From Streptomyces poriferorum (GTDB lineage: Bacteria; Actinomycetota; Actinomycetes; Streptomycetales; Streptomycetaceae): a stretch of 32,225 bases of DNA. The notes under the pieces were generated by a model that did no database searches, was not told where the DNA came from, and worked only from the letters and a program-made list of their open reading frames with translations. Both the position numbers and the translations under genes were made by a program. Location: contig NZ_JAELVH010000120.1 of NCBI RefSeq assembly GCF_019399235.1, positions 1 through 32,225 on the forward strand. Direction: 5' to 3'. Shown here one piece after another: positions 14,210-21,977 of the stretch; within the stretch, counting starts at the first letter, position 1; each line of letters starts with the position of its first letter.

Positions 14210-15489
14210 GCGGGGGTTCGCGTGTCCGGTTCCTCGACACCCGCCCGCTGCGCGGCAACCGGCCGTTCCGCGACCTGTGGATCGGCACCTCCGTCTCCCA
14301 GCTCGGCGGCCAGACGGCCAATGTGGCGGTGCTGGCCCAGGTCTGGGATCTGACCGGCAGCCCCGTGGGCACCGGCGCCATCGGGCTCGCCACCGGTCTG
14401 CCGATCGTGCTGTTCGGGCTGCTCGGCGGCACCCTGGCCGACACCGTCGACCGCCGCGCCGTGGTGCGGGCCACCACCGCGGGCCAGCTGCTGGCAGCCG
14501 CGGGGCTGTGCGCCCAGGCCCTGGCGGACAACCGCAACGTGCTGCTGCTGCTCGCACTGGTCGCCCTGGGGACGAGCTGCGGCGCTCTCGGAGCTCCTGC
14601 CCGGCGCACCTTCCCGGTCCGGCTGTTGCCGGGCGACCAGGTGGCGGCCGGTCTCGCGCTGACCAACATCTCCTTCCAGGCGGCCATGCTGGCCGGTCCC
14701 GCGATGGCCGGGCTGATCATCGCCCGCTGGGACTTCCCTGCCGCGTACGCGACCCAGGCCGTGACCATGGCGGTCTCGATGCTCGCGGTGATCCGGCTGC
14801 CCGCCATGCCGCCCGACGGCGCCGGCGCGACGCGCGGCAGGCGCCGGCCGGAGCGTGGCGGGTGGTGGGTCGTCCTCGGCCGCCCGACGCTGCGGGGCTC
14901 GCTGGCCACCGACCTGGCCGCCACACTGCTCGCCATGCCCGTCGCCCTCTTCCCGCTGGTCAACGAAGTCCGCTTCGGAGGAAACCCGCAGACCCTGGGC
15001 CTCTTCCTCTCGGCCGTCGCGGTCGGGGGCATCACGGCCGGTCTGCTCTCCGGCACGGTGACACGGTGGCGCCGCGGCGGCGTGGTCCAGCTGGTCGCGG
15101 CCGGTGTCTGGGGCCTGGCGCTGGCCTGTTTCGGTCTGGCGGGGCCCTTGTGGGCGGCGCTCGGCTGCCTGGCCGTGGCGGGCGCCGCCGACACCGTGTC
15201 CGTCGTCACCCGAAGCGCCCTGGTCCAGCTGGAGACGCCGGACGCGTACCGGGGGCGGGTCTCCTCGGTGGAGCACGTCATCGGCGTCGCGGGCCCCGAG
15301 CTCGGCAACTTCCGCGGTGGCCTGCTGGCATCGGCCACCTCCGCCCCCCTCGCCCTGGTCGTCGGCGGGCTCTCCGCCACCCTGGCCATCGCCGCCGTGG
15401 CCGCGACCCACGCCCCGCTCCGTGCCTACCGCACACCGTCCGCCGCCGCTGAGCCCGCCGTCCCCGAAGCCGTCGTACCGGCCGGATGA
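14206..15489 (+). CDS. MFS transporter (EntS/MFS_3-like exporter)
   Basis: A 427-aa major facilitator with about 11-12 hydrophobic segments. The N-terminus reads RNRPFRDLWIGTSVSQLG-like (here RGNRPFRDLWIG), typical of the enterobactin-exporter-like MFS group. The loop LADTVDRRAVVR corresponds to the conserved motif between helices 2 and 3. The ATG at 14206 overlaps the marR stop by 4 nt; upstream in-frame starts lie inside marR in the wrong frame. The C-terminal tail is Ala/Pro-rich. Context suggests efflux of whatever small molecule the MarR protein senses. A bidirectional terminator follows 75 bp downstream. Confidence 0.92.
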   Translation: MSGGSRVRFLDTRPLRGNRPFRDLWIGTSVSQLGGQTANVAVLAQVWDLTGSPVGTGAIGLATGLPIVLFGLLGGTLADTVDRRAVVRATTAGQLLAAAGLCAQALADNRNVLLLLALVALGTSCGALGAPARRTFPVRLLPGDQVAAGLALTNISFQAAMLAGPAMAGLIIARWDFPAAYATQAVTMAVSMLAVIRLPAMPPDGAGATRGRRRPERGGWWVVLGRPTLRGSLATDLAATLLAMPVALFPLVNEVRFGGNPQTLGLFLSAVAVGGITAGLLSGTVTRWRRGGVVQLVAAGVWGLALACFGLAGPLWAALGCLAVAGAADTVSVVTRSALVQLETPDAYRGRVSSVEHVIGVAGPELGNFRGGLLASATSAPLALVVGGLSATLAIAAVAATHAPLRAYRTPSAAAEPAVPEAVVPAG

Positions 15490-15564
15490 GCAAGACCCGA
15501 CGCCGTCCGGCCCGGCACCACGAACGGGTGCCGTCCGGCCGCCGCACGGGCCCGGAAACACGAA

Positions 15565-15598
15565 CGGGTGCCGGGACGCTTCCGCGTCCCGGCACCCG
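15565..15598. terminator. Bidirectional terminator between the MFS gene and bldKE
   Basis: Arms 15565-15579 and 15584-15598 form a perfect 15-bp stem with a TTCC loop. It lies 76 bp after the MFS stop and 43 bp after the stop of the convergent ATPase gene, so it can serve both. A 15-bp direct repeat (CACGAACGGGTGCCG at 15519 and 15559) leads into it. Confidence 0.8.
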
Positions 15599-15641
15599 AG
15601 CTCCCGGCTCCGCCGGAGGGTGCTGCTACTTCCAGTCCCAG

Positions 15642-16778
15642 CTACTTCTTGTCCGTGTTCTTCTCTTCCAGAGCGACGAGCGCGGGGTCGAGAACGACGT
15701 CCGGGCCGGTCTTCTCCGTGGTCGGCGCCTCCGGGAAGTGGCAGGCCGTCAGGTGGCCCTCACGGGCACCCGAGAGCTGCACCAGCGGAGGCTCCTCCGT
15801 CGCGCACTTGTCCTGCGCCTTCCAGCAGCGGGTCCGGAAGCGGCAGCCGGAGGGCGGCATGATCGGCGACGGCACGTCACCGAAGAGCCGGATGCGCTCC
15901 GTCTTGTCCGCGTCCAGGTCCGCGTTCGGCACCGCCGACAGCAGCGCGTGCGTGTACGGGTGGCGCGGGGCGTTGTACAGGGAGTCGCGGTCGGCGACCT
16001 CCACCACCTTGCCGAGGTACATCACCGCGATGCGCTGCGAGAAGTGACGGACGATCGCGAGGTCGTGCGCGATGAACACGAACGCGATGTCCAGCTCGCG
16101 CTGAAGCTCCTGGAGCAGGTTGATGACCTGCGCCTGGATCGACACGTCGAGCGCCGAGACCGGCTCGTCCGCAATGATGATCTTGGGGTTGAGCGCGAGC
16201 GCGCGGGCAACACCGATGCGCTGACGCTGGCCCCCGGAGAACTCGTGCGGGAAGCGGTTGTAGTGCTCCGGGTTGAGCCCGACCGTCTCCAGCAGCTCCC
16301 GCACCCGTGCCTCACGGCCTCCGGGCGGGTTGATCCCGTTGACCTCCATCGGCCCCGAGATGATCGTTCCGACCGTCTGCCGCGGGTTCAGCGAGGCGTA
16401 CGGGTCCTGGAAGATCATCTGGATCTCGGACCGGATCGGTGCCAGCTTCCTACGGTTGGCGTGGGAGATGTCCTGGCCGTTGTAGGTGATCGTGCCGCTG
16501 GTCGGCTCCATCAGCCGGGTGAGGAGCCGGCCCGTGGTCGACTTGCCACAGCCCGATTCACCCACCAGGCCGAGGGACTCGCCCGGGTACACGTCCAGCG
16601 TCACGTCGTCGACGGCCTGGACCGCACCGACCTGCCGCTTGAAGGGAAATCCGCCGTAGATCGGGAAGTGCTTGGTCAGGCCCTTCACGCTCAGGAGCGG
16701 TTCCGAGACATCCGGCTCCCGCTGCGCCTGAGCCGTGTCCGGACCGGCGGTGTTGCTCTTGTTCTCGCTCATGGTCAT
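15642..16778 (-). CDS. bldKE: BldKE-like oligopeptide ABC transporter ATP-binding protein
   Basis: A 378-aa DppF-type ATPase. It shows Walker A GESGCGKST (73-81), Q-loop MIFQDP, signature SGGQRQR (181-187), Walker B IIIADEP (200-206), H-loop FIAHDLA, and a C-terminal region with Cys312, Cys318, Cys325 and Cys346. It is the last gene of the five-gene cluster, whose order (permease, lipoprotein, permease, ATPase, ATPase) matches the bldK operon. In S. coelicolor bldK imports an oligopeptide signal required for aerial mycelium formation. An alternative ATG two codons downstream (16772) has equally plausible spacing from GGGG. The name rests on gene order and neighbours recalled from S. coelicolor, not on an alignment. 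Confidence 0.87.
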   Translation of the reverse strand: MTMSENKSNTAGPDTAQAQREPDVSEPLLSVKGLTKHFPIYGGFPFKRQVGAVQAVDDVTLDVYPGESLGLVGESGCGKSTTGRLLTRLMEPTSGTITYNGQDISHANRRKLAPIRSEIQMIFQDPYASLNPRQTVGTIISGPMEVNGINPPGGREARVRELLETVGLNPEHYNRFPHEFSGGQRQRIGVARALALNPKIIIADEPVSALDVSIQAQVINLLQELQRELDIAFVFIAHDLAIVRHFSQRIAVMYLGKVVEVADRDSLYNAPRHPYTHALLSAVPNADLDADKTERIRLFGDVPSPIMPPSGCRFRTRCWKAQDKCATEEPPLVQLSGAREGHLTACHFPEAPTTEKTGPDVVLDPALVALEEKNTDKK

Positions 16779-16797
16779 AGCCCCAGTTGCCGGTACA

Positions 16798-17862
16798 TCA
16801 GCCCAGCCGGGGCTGAATCGTCTCGATGAAAACCTGCTGCTTCTGCTCGCCGGTGAGGTGGCAGGCAGAGCCGCGCCCCTCCGGAAGCAGGGGTCGCTCG
16901 TTCACGCAGCGGCCGCTCCCGTCGACGATGTCGACGAACGAGCACCTCGGATTGAACGCGCAGCCCGACGGCGGGTTCAGCAGGCTGGGCGGCGACCCCG
17001 GAATCGGCGTCAGTTCCGAGCCCACGTCCTGGGAGAGCCGCGGCATCGAGCCGAGCAGGCCCCAGGTGTACGGGTGCTCCGGAGTCTTGAGCACCTCACG
17101 CACGGTGCCGCGCTCGACGGCCCGGCCCGCGTACATCACCAGCAGGTCGTCGACGGTGTTCGCGACGACGCCGAGGTCGTGGGTGATCAGGATGATCGCC
17201 GAACCGAACTCCTGCTGAAGATCCTTGAGCAGGTCGAGGATCTGCGCCTGGACGGTGACGTCCAGGGCCGTCGTCGGCTCGTCGGCGATCAGCAGTTCGG
17301 GGTTGCAGACCAGCGACATCGCGATCATGGCGCGCTGACGCATACCGCCGGAGAACTGGTGCGGGAAGTCGTCGACCCGGTTCTTCGGGTCGGGGATCCC
17401 GACCTTGCCGAGCATCTCGATCGCCCGCGCACGCGCCTCCTTCTTGGAGGCACCCGTGTGCTTGATGTACGGCTCCGCGATCTGCCGGCCCACCGTGTAG
17501 TACGGCGAGAGCGCGGTCAGCGCGTCCTGGAAGATCATCGCCATCTTGTTGCCGCGGAGCGTCTGGAGCTGCTTGTCGGAAGCTCCGGTGATCTCCTGGC
17601 CGTCCAGCACGATCTCGCCCGAGACCTGGGTGCTGCGCCGGTTGTGCAGCCCCAGGATGCTCAGGTTGGTCACCGACTTGCCGGAACCCGACTCGCCGAC
17701 GATACCGAGCGTCTGCCCGCGCTCCAGGTCGAACGAGAGCCCGTCCACGGCTTTGACGATGCCGTCCTCGGTGGAGAACTGGACCCTCAGGTCCCGCACC
17801 GACAGGAAGGCTCCGGACGAGGAGGGTGCGGGCGAGTCCTCGGTCTTGGTGAGTGTGGTCAC
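16798..17862 (-). CDS. bldKD: BldKD-like oligopeptide ABC transporter ATP-binding protein
   Basis: A 354-aa DppD-type ATPase. It shows Walker A GESGSGKS (56-63), Q-loop MIFQDA (109-114), signature SGGMRQR (171-177), Walker B LLIADEP (190-196), H-loop ITHDLG, and C-terminal Cys301, Cys307, Cys319 and Cys334. The spacing between the second and third Cys is longer than in the paralogue because of a small DIVDGSG insertion. The GTG start at 17862 is set by GGAG 7 nt upstream, which overlaps the end of the preceding permease gene (stop 17873). It forms the ATPase heterodimer with the BldKE-like protein. Confidence 0.88.
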   Translation of the reverse strand: MTTLTKTEDSPAPSSSGAFLSVRDLRVQFSTEDGIVKAVDGLSFDLERGQTLGIVGESGSGKSVTNLSILGLHNRRSTQVSGEIVLDGQEITGASDKQLQTLRGNKMAMIFQDALTALSPYYTVGRQIAEPYIKHTGASKKEARARAIEMLGKVGIPDPKNRVDDFPHQFSGGMRQRAMIAMSLVCNPELLIADEPTTALDVTVQAQILDLLKDLQQEFGSAIILITHDLGVVANTVDDLLVMYAGRAVERGTVREVLKTPEHPYTWGLLGSMPRLSQDVGSELTPIPGSPPSLLNPPSGCAFNPRCSFVDIVDGSGRCVNERPLLPEGRGSACHLTGEQKQQVFIETIQPRLG

Positions 17863-17872
17863 GGTCGTACTC

Positions 17873-18850
17873 CTAGGACAGACGCACGCGCGGATCGATG
17901 AACGCGTACGCGGCGTCCACGATGACGTTGAACAACAGGATGAAGGCGGCGCTGAAGATCAACACGCCCATGGTCAGCGGGAGGTCCTTGAGGACCACGG
18001 AGTCGCGGGCGAGGCGGCCGACTCCGGCCAGACCGAAGGTGAGTTCGGTGACCATGGCGCCACCGAAGAGCGCACCCATGTCCATACCGATGATGGTGAC
18101 GATCGGGATGAGCGAACCGCGCCAGGCGTAGCGGAAGAAGACGAAACGACTCGTCATACCCTTCGCGCGGGCTGCCTTGACGTGCTCTTCCTGCAACTGC
18201 TCGATCATCGACGAGCGCGACATACGCGTGTACTGAGCCGTGAAGATGACCGACATGACGAGCCACGGGATCAGCAGACCCATGAACCAGCCGCTGAAAC
18301 TCTCCGTCAGCGGCACGTACTTGGGCTTGTCCAGCCACCCCGTGCTGTAGACGAAGATCCCGAGGACCACCGGGCCGAGGAAGTAGATCTGCAGGGAGCT
18401 CAGCACGAGCGAAGCCGAGCTGACCGTCTTGTCGACCTTCGTGCCCTTCTTCCAGGCGGCGAGCATGCCCAGACCCAGACCCACCACGAGGAAGACGACG
18501 AGTCCGCCGGCGGAGAGGGAGAGCGTCAGCGGGAGACGGTCGATGATGGTGTCCCACACCGGCTGTCCGCTGTCGAAGGAGATACCGAAGCAAGGGGCCG
18601 CGCACTCACCCACGGGAAGATCGCGACCGGCGAAGATGCCGACCATGTAGTGCCAGAACTGGACGGCCACGGGCTGGTCCAGGCCGAGGTTCGTGTGAAT
18701 GACCTTCAGCGCGTCCGGCGTGCAGTTCTTTCCACATGCGAGCAGTGCGGGGTCCTGCGGGATGGCGAAGAACATGAAGTACGTGACGGCACTGATCAGG
18801 AAAAGTGTCAGGACTGCGCCGAGCGTCCGGCGAGTGAGGAATCGAAGCAT
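17873..18850 (-). CDS. bldKC: BldKC-like oligopeptide ABC transporter permease, DppB type
   Basis: A 325-aa permease. The N-terminal MLRFLTRRTLGAVLTLFLI span is typical of DppB/OppB, with six spans in total. The first extracytoplasmic loop contains two close Cys pairs (ACGKNC, residues 39 and 44; GECAAPC, residues 83 and 87). The ATPase-docking loop is in AARAKGMTSRFVFFRYAWRG, and the C-terminus ends AFIDPRVRLS. It is preceded by a hairpin that separates it from the binding-protein gene, and only 10 bp separate its stop from the next start. Confidence 0.88.
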   Translation of the reverse strand: MLRFLTRRTLGAVLTLFLISAVTYFMFFAIPQDPALLACGKNCTPDALKVIHTNLGLDQPVAVQFWHYMVGIFAGRDLPVGECAAPCFGISFDSGQPVWDTIIDRLPLTLSLSAGGLVVFLVVGLGLGMLAAWKKGTKVDKTVSSASLVLSSLQIYFLGPVVLGIFVYSTGWLDKPKYVPLTESFSGWFMGLLIPWLVMSVIFTAQYTRMSRSSMIEQLQEEHVKAARAKGMTSRFVFFRYAWRGSLIPIVTIIGMDMGALFGGAMVTELTFGLAGVGRLARDSVVLKDLPLTMGVLIFSAAFILLFNVIVDAAYAFIDPRVRLS

Positions 18851-18909
18851 GGCTGGTCGCTGCTCTCAGGACGGCGGCAATGAGGGGGACATCAGGAGAG
18901 GGCCTGACG

Positions 18910-18949
18910 TCCCGGGGGTGCGCGCTCCGCCGTGTGCGCACCCCCGGGA
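18910..18949 (-). terminator. Strong intercistronic hairpin after bldKB
   Basis: Arms 18910-18923 and 18936-18949 form a perfect 14-bp stem with a 12-nt loop. It lies 17 bp beyond the bldKB stop and 60 bp before bldKC. This is the same relative position as the 17-bp hairpin in the other importer operon, although the sequence differs. Confidence 0.75.
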
Positions 18950-18966
18950 TCGGCCTGTGCGGGTCG

Positions 18967-20769
18967 CTACTTCTTCAGGTACAGACGCGTGACGTCGACG
19001 TAGCTGGCGTCACTCGAGTACCGGAGGCCACCGACGTTGGAGCCGAAGATCTGGAACACCTTGGTGAAGTAGATCGGGGCTGCCGGGTTGATGCGCTCCA
19101 CGATGTCGTGGTGCAGCGCGGTCCAGGCCTTCTGGGCCTCGGCCGGGTCCGTGATCTTCATGATGCGGGCGATCTCGGCGTTGACCTTGGGGTCGTTGAC
19201 GTGCGAGTAGACGGAGGAACCGTCCTGCAGCTGGGTACCGTCGTAGGACGGCGGGATGACGGTGGAAGCCGCCGGCCAGTCCTGGCCCCAACCGGTCATG
19301 TACAGGTCGAGACCGTTCTTGACCTTGCCGACCTGCTCGTACCAGGTGGCGGAGTCGATCTCCTTCTTCACGACCTTGAGGCCGATCTCCTCGAGACGCT
19401 TGGAGATCAGGACCGCCTGCTGCTGGCGGACCGGGGTGTTGCCGTAGGCGTAGATGACCTTCTTGCCCTCGGCGCCGGCTTCCTTGATGAGCTCCTTGGC
19501 CTTGGCCACGTCACCGTTGGGCTTCTTCAGCTTGCCGAAGGGGTCGTAACCCTTCTCGTAGCCCGGAACGGTCGGGGCCATCAGACCGGTCGCGGTCTCA
19601 CCGCCGTAGGCGCCACCGTCGAGCTTGTAGAGCTGCGCGTTCGGCATCGCGTAGGTGATCGCGTCACGGACCTTCTTGTCCGTCATGCGGTCCAGGTTGA
19701 AGTTGAGCTGCCACACGTACGGCGCGTAGCCCTGGATCGTGCGCTTCATCGCCGCGGCGTCGCCGACGACCTTGCTCACCTGGTTGGTGGCGACCTGACC
19801 CGTGAACATCACGGCGTTCTTGGCCTCGCCACGGTCGGCCAGGAGGGTCTTGGTCTGGTCGTCGTCGTCGTGGTTGTACTCGATGTTGAAGCCGTCGACG
19901 TACTGGTGACGGACCGAGTCGGTCGCCGGGTCCCAGTTCGTGTTCTTGACGAGCTTCATCGACTTGCCGGGCTTGAACTCGGCGATCTTGTACGGGCCGG
20001 TCGCGACCGGGTCCGTGTCGTACTTCTCCTTGGTGTCCGTCTCCTTCGGCACCACGGAGTAGCCGGGCATCGCCAGCGCCTGGCCGAGGTCGGGCTGCGC
20101 GTCCTTGAACTTGAAGACGACGGTCTTCGCGTCCGGGGTCGCCAGGACCGAGTCCGGCAGGTGCTTGCCCTTGTACGGACCGTCCGGCAGAGCCTTGCGG
20201 TACGTGGTGCCCGAGCCGGACAGCCAGTTCTGGATGTAGATCGGGCCGTCGGTGATGAACGGCGCGTAGGTGCGCTCGATCGTGTGACGGATGTCGGACG
20301 AGTCGATAACGTTGCCGTTCTCGTCCTTGAGGTTGTCCTTGAGCGTGTAAGTCCAGGTCTTACCGCCGTCGGTCACCTTGCCGGAGTCGGTGGCGAGGTC
20401 ACCGACCACGGTGAGCTGGCCCTTGTCGTCCTCCTGGTACTGCGTCAGACCACGCTGGAGCAGCCGGTCCAGCTGCTTGGCGTCGCTGACGTAGCTCTGG
20501 GCCGGGTCCAGGTGCGAGAAGTCCGCCTCCTGGTAGACCGTCATGGTGCCGCCGGGCTTGGCGCCGGGCACATCGGCCGCAGGACCGGTGGACGCCTTCG
20601 CGTCACCCATGATGACGGCCGACGACTGCTTGGCAGCGTCTTCCTGGGTCTTCGTCTTGCCCTTGCTGCTGTTGTCGTTGTCGCTGCCGCCGCATGCGGT
20701 CAGCACCAACGAACCGGCTGCCACCGCGATGACCGCGGCGCGCATCTGGCGCGTACCAAAGATGCTCAT
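18967..20769 (-). CDS. bldKB: BldKB-like oligopeptide-binding lipoprotein
   Basis: A 600-aa family-5 solute-binding lipoprotein. The signal peptide MSIFGTRQMRAAVIAVAAGS is followed by lipobox LTAC with Cys26 lipidated. An approximately 45-residue Ser/Asp/Lys linker then leads to the two-lobed binding domain (GGTMTVYQEADFSHLDPAQS onward). Length agrees with the 600 aa I recall for S. coelicolor BldKB. It would capture the extracellular peptide and hand it to the two permeases. Only a weak AGG lies before the ATG (20769), unlike the good ribosome binding sites of its neighbours, so translation may depend on coupling from bldKA. The stop is TAG at 18967. Confidence 0.9.
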   Translation of the reverse strand: MSIFGTRQMRAAVIAVAAGSLVLTACGGSDNDNSSKGKTKTQEDAAKQSSAVIMGDAKASTGPAADVPGAKPGGTMTVYQEADFSHLDPAQSYVSDAKQLDRLLQRGLTQYQEDDKGQLTVVGDLATDSGKVTDGGKTWTYTLKDNLKDENGNVIDSSDIRHTIERTYAPFITDGPIYIQNWLSGSGTTYRKALPDGPYKGKHLPDSVLATPDAKTVVFKFKDAQPDLGQALAMPGYSVVPKETDTKEKYDTDPVATGPYKIAEFKPGKSMKLVKNTNWDPATDSVRHQYVDGFNIEYNHDDDDQTKTLLADRGEAKNAVMFTGQVATNQVSKVVGDAAAMKRTIQGYAPYVWQLNFNLDRMTDKKVRDAITYAMPNAQLYKLDGGAYGGETATGLMAPTVPGYEKGYDPFGKLKKPNGDVAKAKELIKEAGAEGKKVIYAYGNTPVRQQQAVLISKRLEEIGLKVVKKEIDSATWYEQVGKVKNGLDLYMTGWGQDWPAASTVIPPSYDGTQLQDGSSVYSHVNDPKVNAEIARIMKITDPAEAQKAWTALHHDIVERINPAAPIYFTKVFQIFGSNVGGLRYSSDASYVDVTRLYLKK

Positions 20770-20877
20770 GACGATGAGTACCTATCTGTCAGTAGTGATC
20801 CAACTGAGCTGCCTGGCGCGTCCGGCCCTGGCCGGCGTCCGGGTGACAGCTACCCCATCCGCGGGGGGACGGAAGCT

Positions 20878-21909
20878 TCAGCGTCCGGACTTGGGGTCGA
20901 ACGCGTCTCGGACGGAGTCGCCGAGGAGGTTGAACGCCACCACGAAGACGACCATGGCGACACCCGGGAACAGCATGTAGACCGGGTCCTGCTCGTAGAT
21001 GTCCGCGCCGATGGCGAACATCCGTCCCCAGTCCGGGGTGGGTTCGACGAAGCCGACACCCACGAAGGAGAGGAACGCCACGGAGAGAATCGTGGACGGC
21101 AGCAGCAGCGTGGCCTGTACCAGGACAGGCGTGATGATGTTCGGCATCAGTTCCTTGCGGATGATCCGCGAGGGCGATGCGCCCGAGATCCTGGCGGCCT
21201 CGATGAACTCCCGCTCGCGCAGGGTCAGCGTTTCCGCACGGATCAGACGGGAGAGGCCCATCCAGCCCAGGAAGGACAGCACGATGATGATCGCGATGGC
21301 CCGCAGAGTGGTGGGGGTCTCCTCGTCGGGGCGGACGAACGCCGCCACGACCACCGGCATGGAGGCGATGAAGAACAGCTGGCTGGGGAAGCCGAGCAGG
21401 AAGTCCGTCAGCCGGCCGACCCAGTAGTCGATCTTGCCGCCGAAGTAGCCGCCCACCAGGCCCATGAACACGCCGATCACGACCATCAGGACGGTGGCGG
21501 CGAGGGCGGTGTAGATCGAGGTACGCATGCCGTAGACGAGCTGCATGAACACGTCGCGGCCGAGGTTCGGCTCGATGCCGAACCAGTGGTCGGCCGAGAT
21601 GCCGCCCGCCCCGCCCGTCGGCATGTTGAACTCGTCGAGGAGGTCGAGGTTGTCCTGCCCGTAAAGGGTGTAGGCATCCTTGCCGTAGAGCATCGAGATC
21701 ACGGGCGCGAGGATCGCCACCGCGAAGAAGAACAGGACGATGCACGCGGATATGACCCCGGTGCGGTCCCTCTTGAAGCGACGCCACATCAGCTGCCCGG
21801 GAGAAAGACCTGCGGCCTGCTTGGCCACCGGTCCACCGGACTCCGACTCACTCCCGGACGCCGGAAGGGCTGACGCCTCGGCGTCATCAATCTGCACAGG
21901 ACTTGTCAC
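20878..21909 (-). CDS. bldKA: BldKA-like oligopeptide ABC transporter permease, DppC type
   Basis: A 343-aa permease. It has an acidic cytoplasmic N-terminus, a first span near residues 50-72 (GVISACIVLFFFAVAILAPV), and a core with the EAA loop EAARISGASPSRIIRKELMP; it ends LGDSVRDAFDPKSGR. The GTG at 21909 is preferred over the in-frame GTG at 21945. The latter has no Shine-Dalgarno, whereas 21909 overlaps by 4 nt (GTGA) the stop of a 23-codon leader ORF that has an excellent ribosome binding site. It is the first large gene of the bldK-type operon. Being a DppC-type permease placed before the binding protein, it differs from the order in the neighbouring paralogous operon. Confidence 0.87.
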   Translation of the reverse strand: MTSPVQIDDAEASALPASGSESESGGPVAKQAAGLSPGQLMWRRFKRDRTGVISACIVLFFFAVAILAPVISMLYGKDAYTLYGQDNLDLLDEFNMPTGGAGGISADHWFGIEPNLGRDVFMQLVYGMRTSIYTALAATVLMVVIGVFMGLVGGYFGGKIDYWVGRLTDFLLGFPSQLFFIASMPVVVAAFVRPDEETPTTLRAIAIIIVLSFLGWMGLSRLIRAETLTLREREFIEAARISGASPSRIIRKELMPNIITPVLVQATLLLPSTILSVAFLSFVGVGFVEPTPDWGRMFAIGADIYEQDPVYMLFPGVAMVVFVVAFNLLGDSVRDAFDPKSGR

Positions 21910-21977
21910 GGTCGGTCGACCCCCATAGGGATCAGCGTCGCGCACACGACCCAGTTGGTGCTTATGGCACCACGCAT
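21906..21977 (-). CDS. 23-aa leader ORF translationally coupled to bldKA
   Basis: An ATG at 21977 is preceded by GAGGAGG with 5 nt spacing, one of the best Shine-Dalgarno sequences in the window. The frame encodes MRGAISTNWVVCATLIPMGV plus DRP, and its TGA (21908-21906) overlaps the GTG of bldKA (21909-21907). The mixed, slightly hydrophobic peptide has a single Cys and a rare ATA Ile codon at position 5. It is too short for a transport function. The arrangement suggests that ribosomes load here and reinitiate at bldKA. It resembles leader peptides that couple or attenuate downstream translation, but no alternative RNA structures were established. Confidence 0.6.
   Translation of the reverse strand: MRGAISTNWVVCATLIPMGVDRP

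Noticed and set aside
18880..21873. A 997-codon open frame on the plus strand opposite the bldK genes
   Set aside because: It is antisense to bldKA, bldKB and part of bldKC. The product is low-complexity (Val/Leu/Asp/Arg/Gly) as expected when a high-GC gene is read on the opposite strand, and it has no domain or ribosome binding site.
21910..21945. Longer bldKA start at GTG 21945
   Set aside because: No Shine-Dalgarno precedes it and it lies inside the leader ORF. GTG 21909 overlaps the leader stop as GTGA.
15642..21945. TTA codons (bldA dependence) in the bldK-type genes
   Set aside because: The minus-strand TTA-like triplets I checked by eye were out of frame. The check was not exhaustive, so bldA dependence is not claimed.
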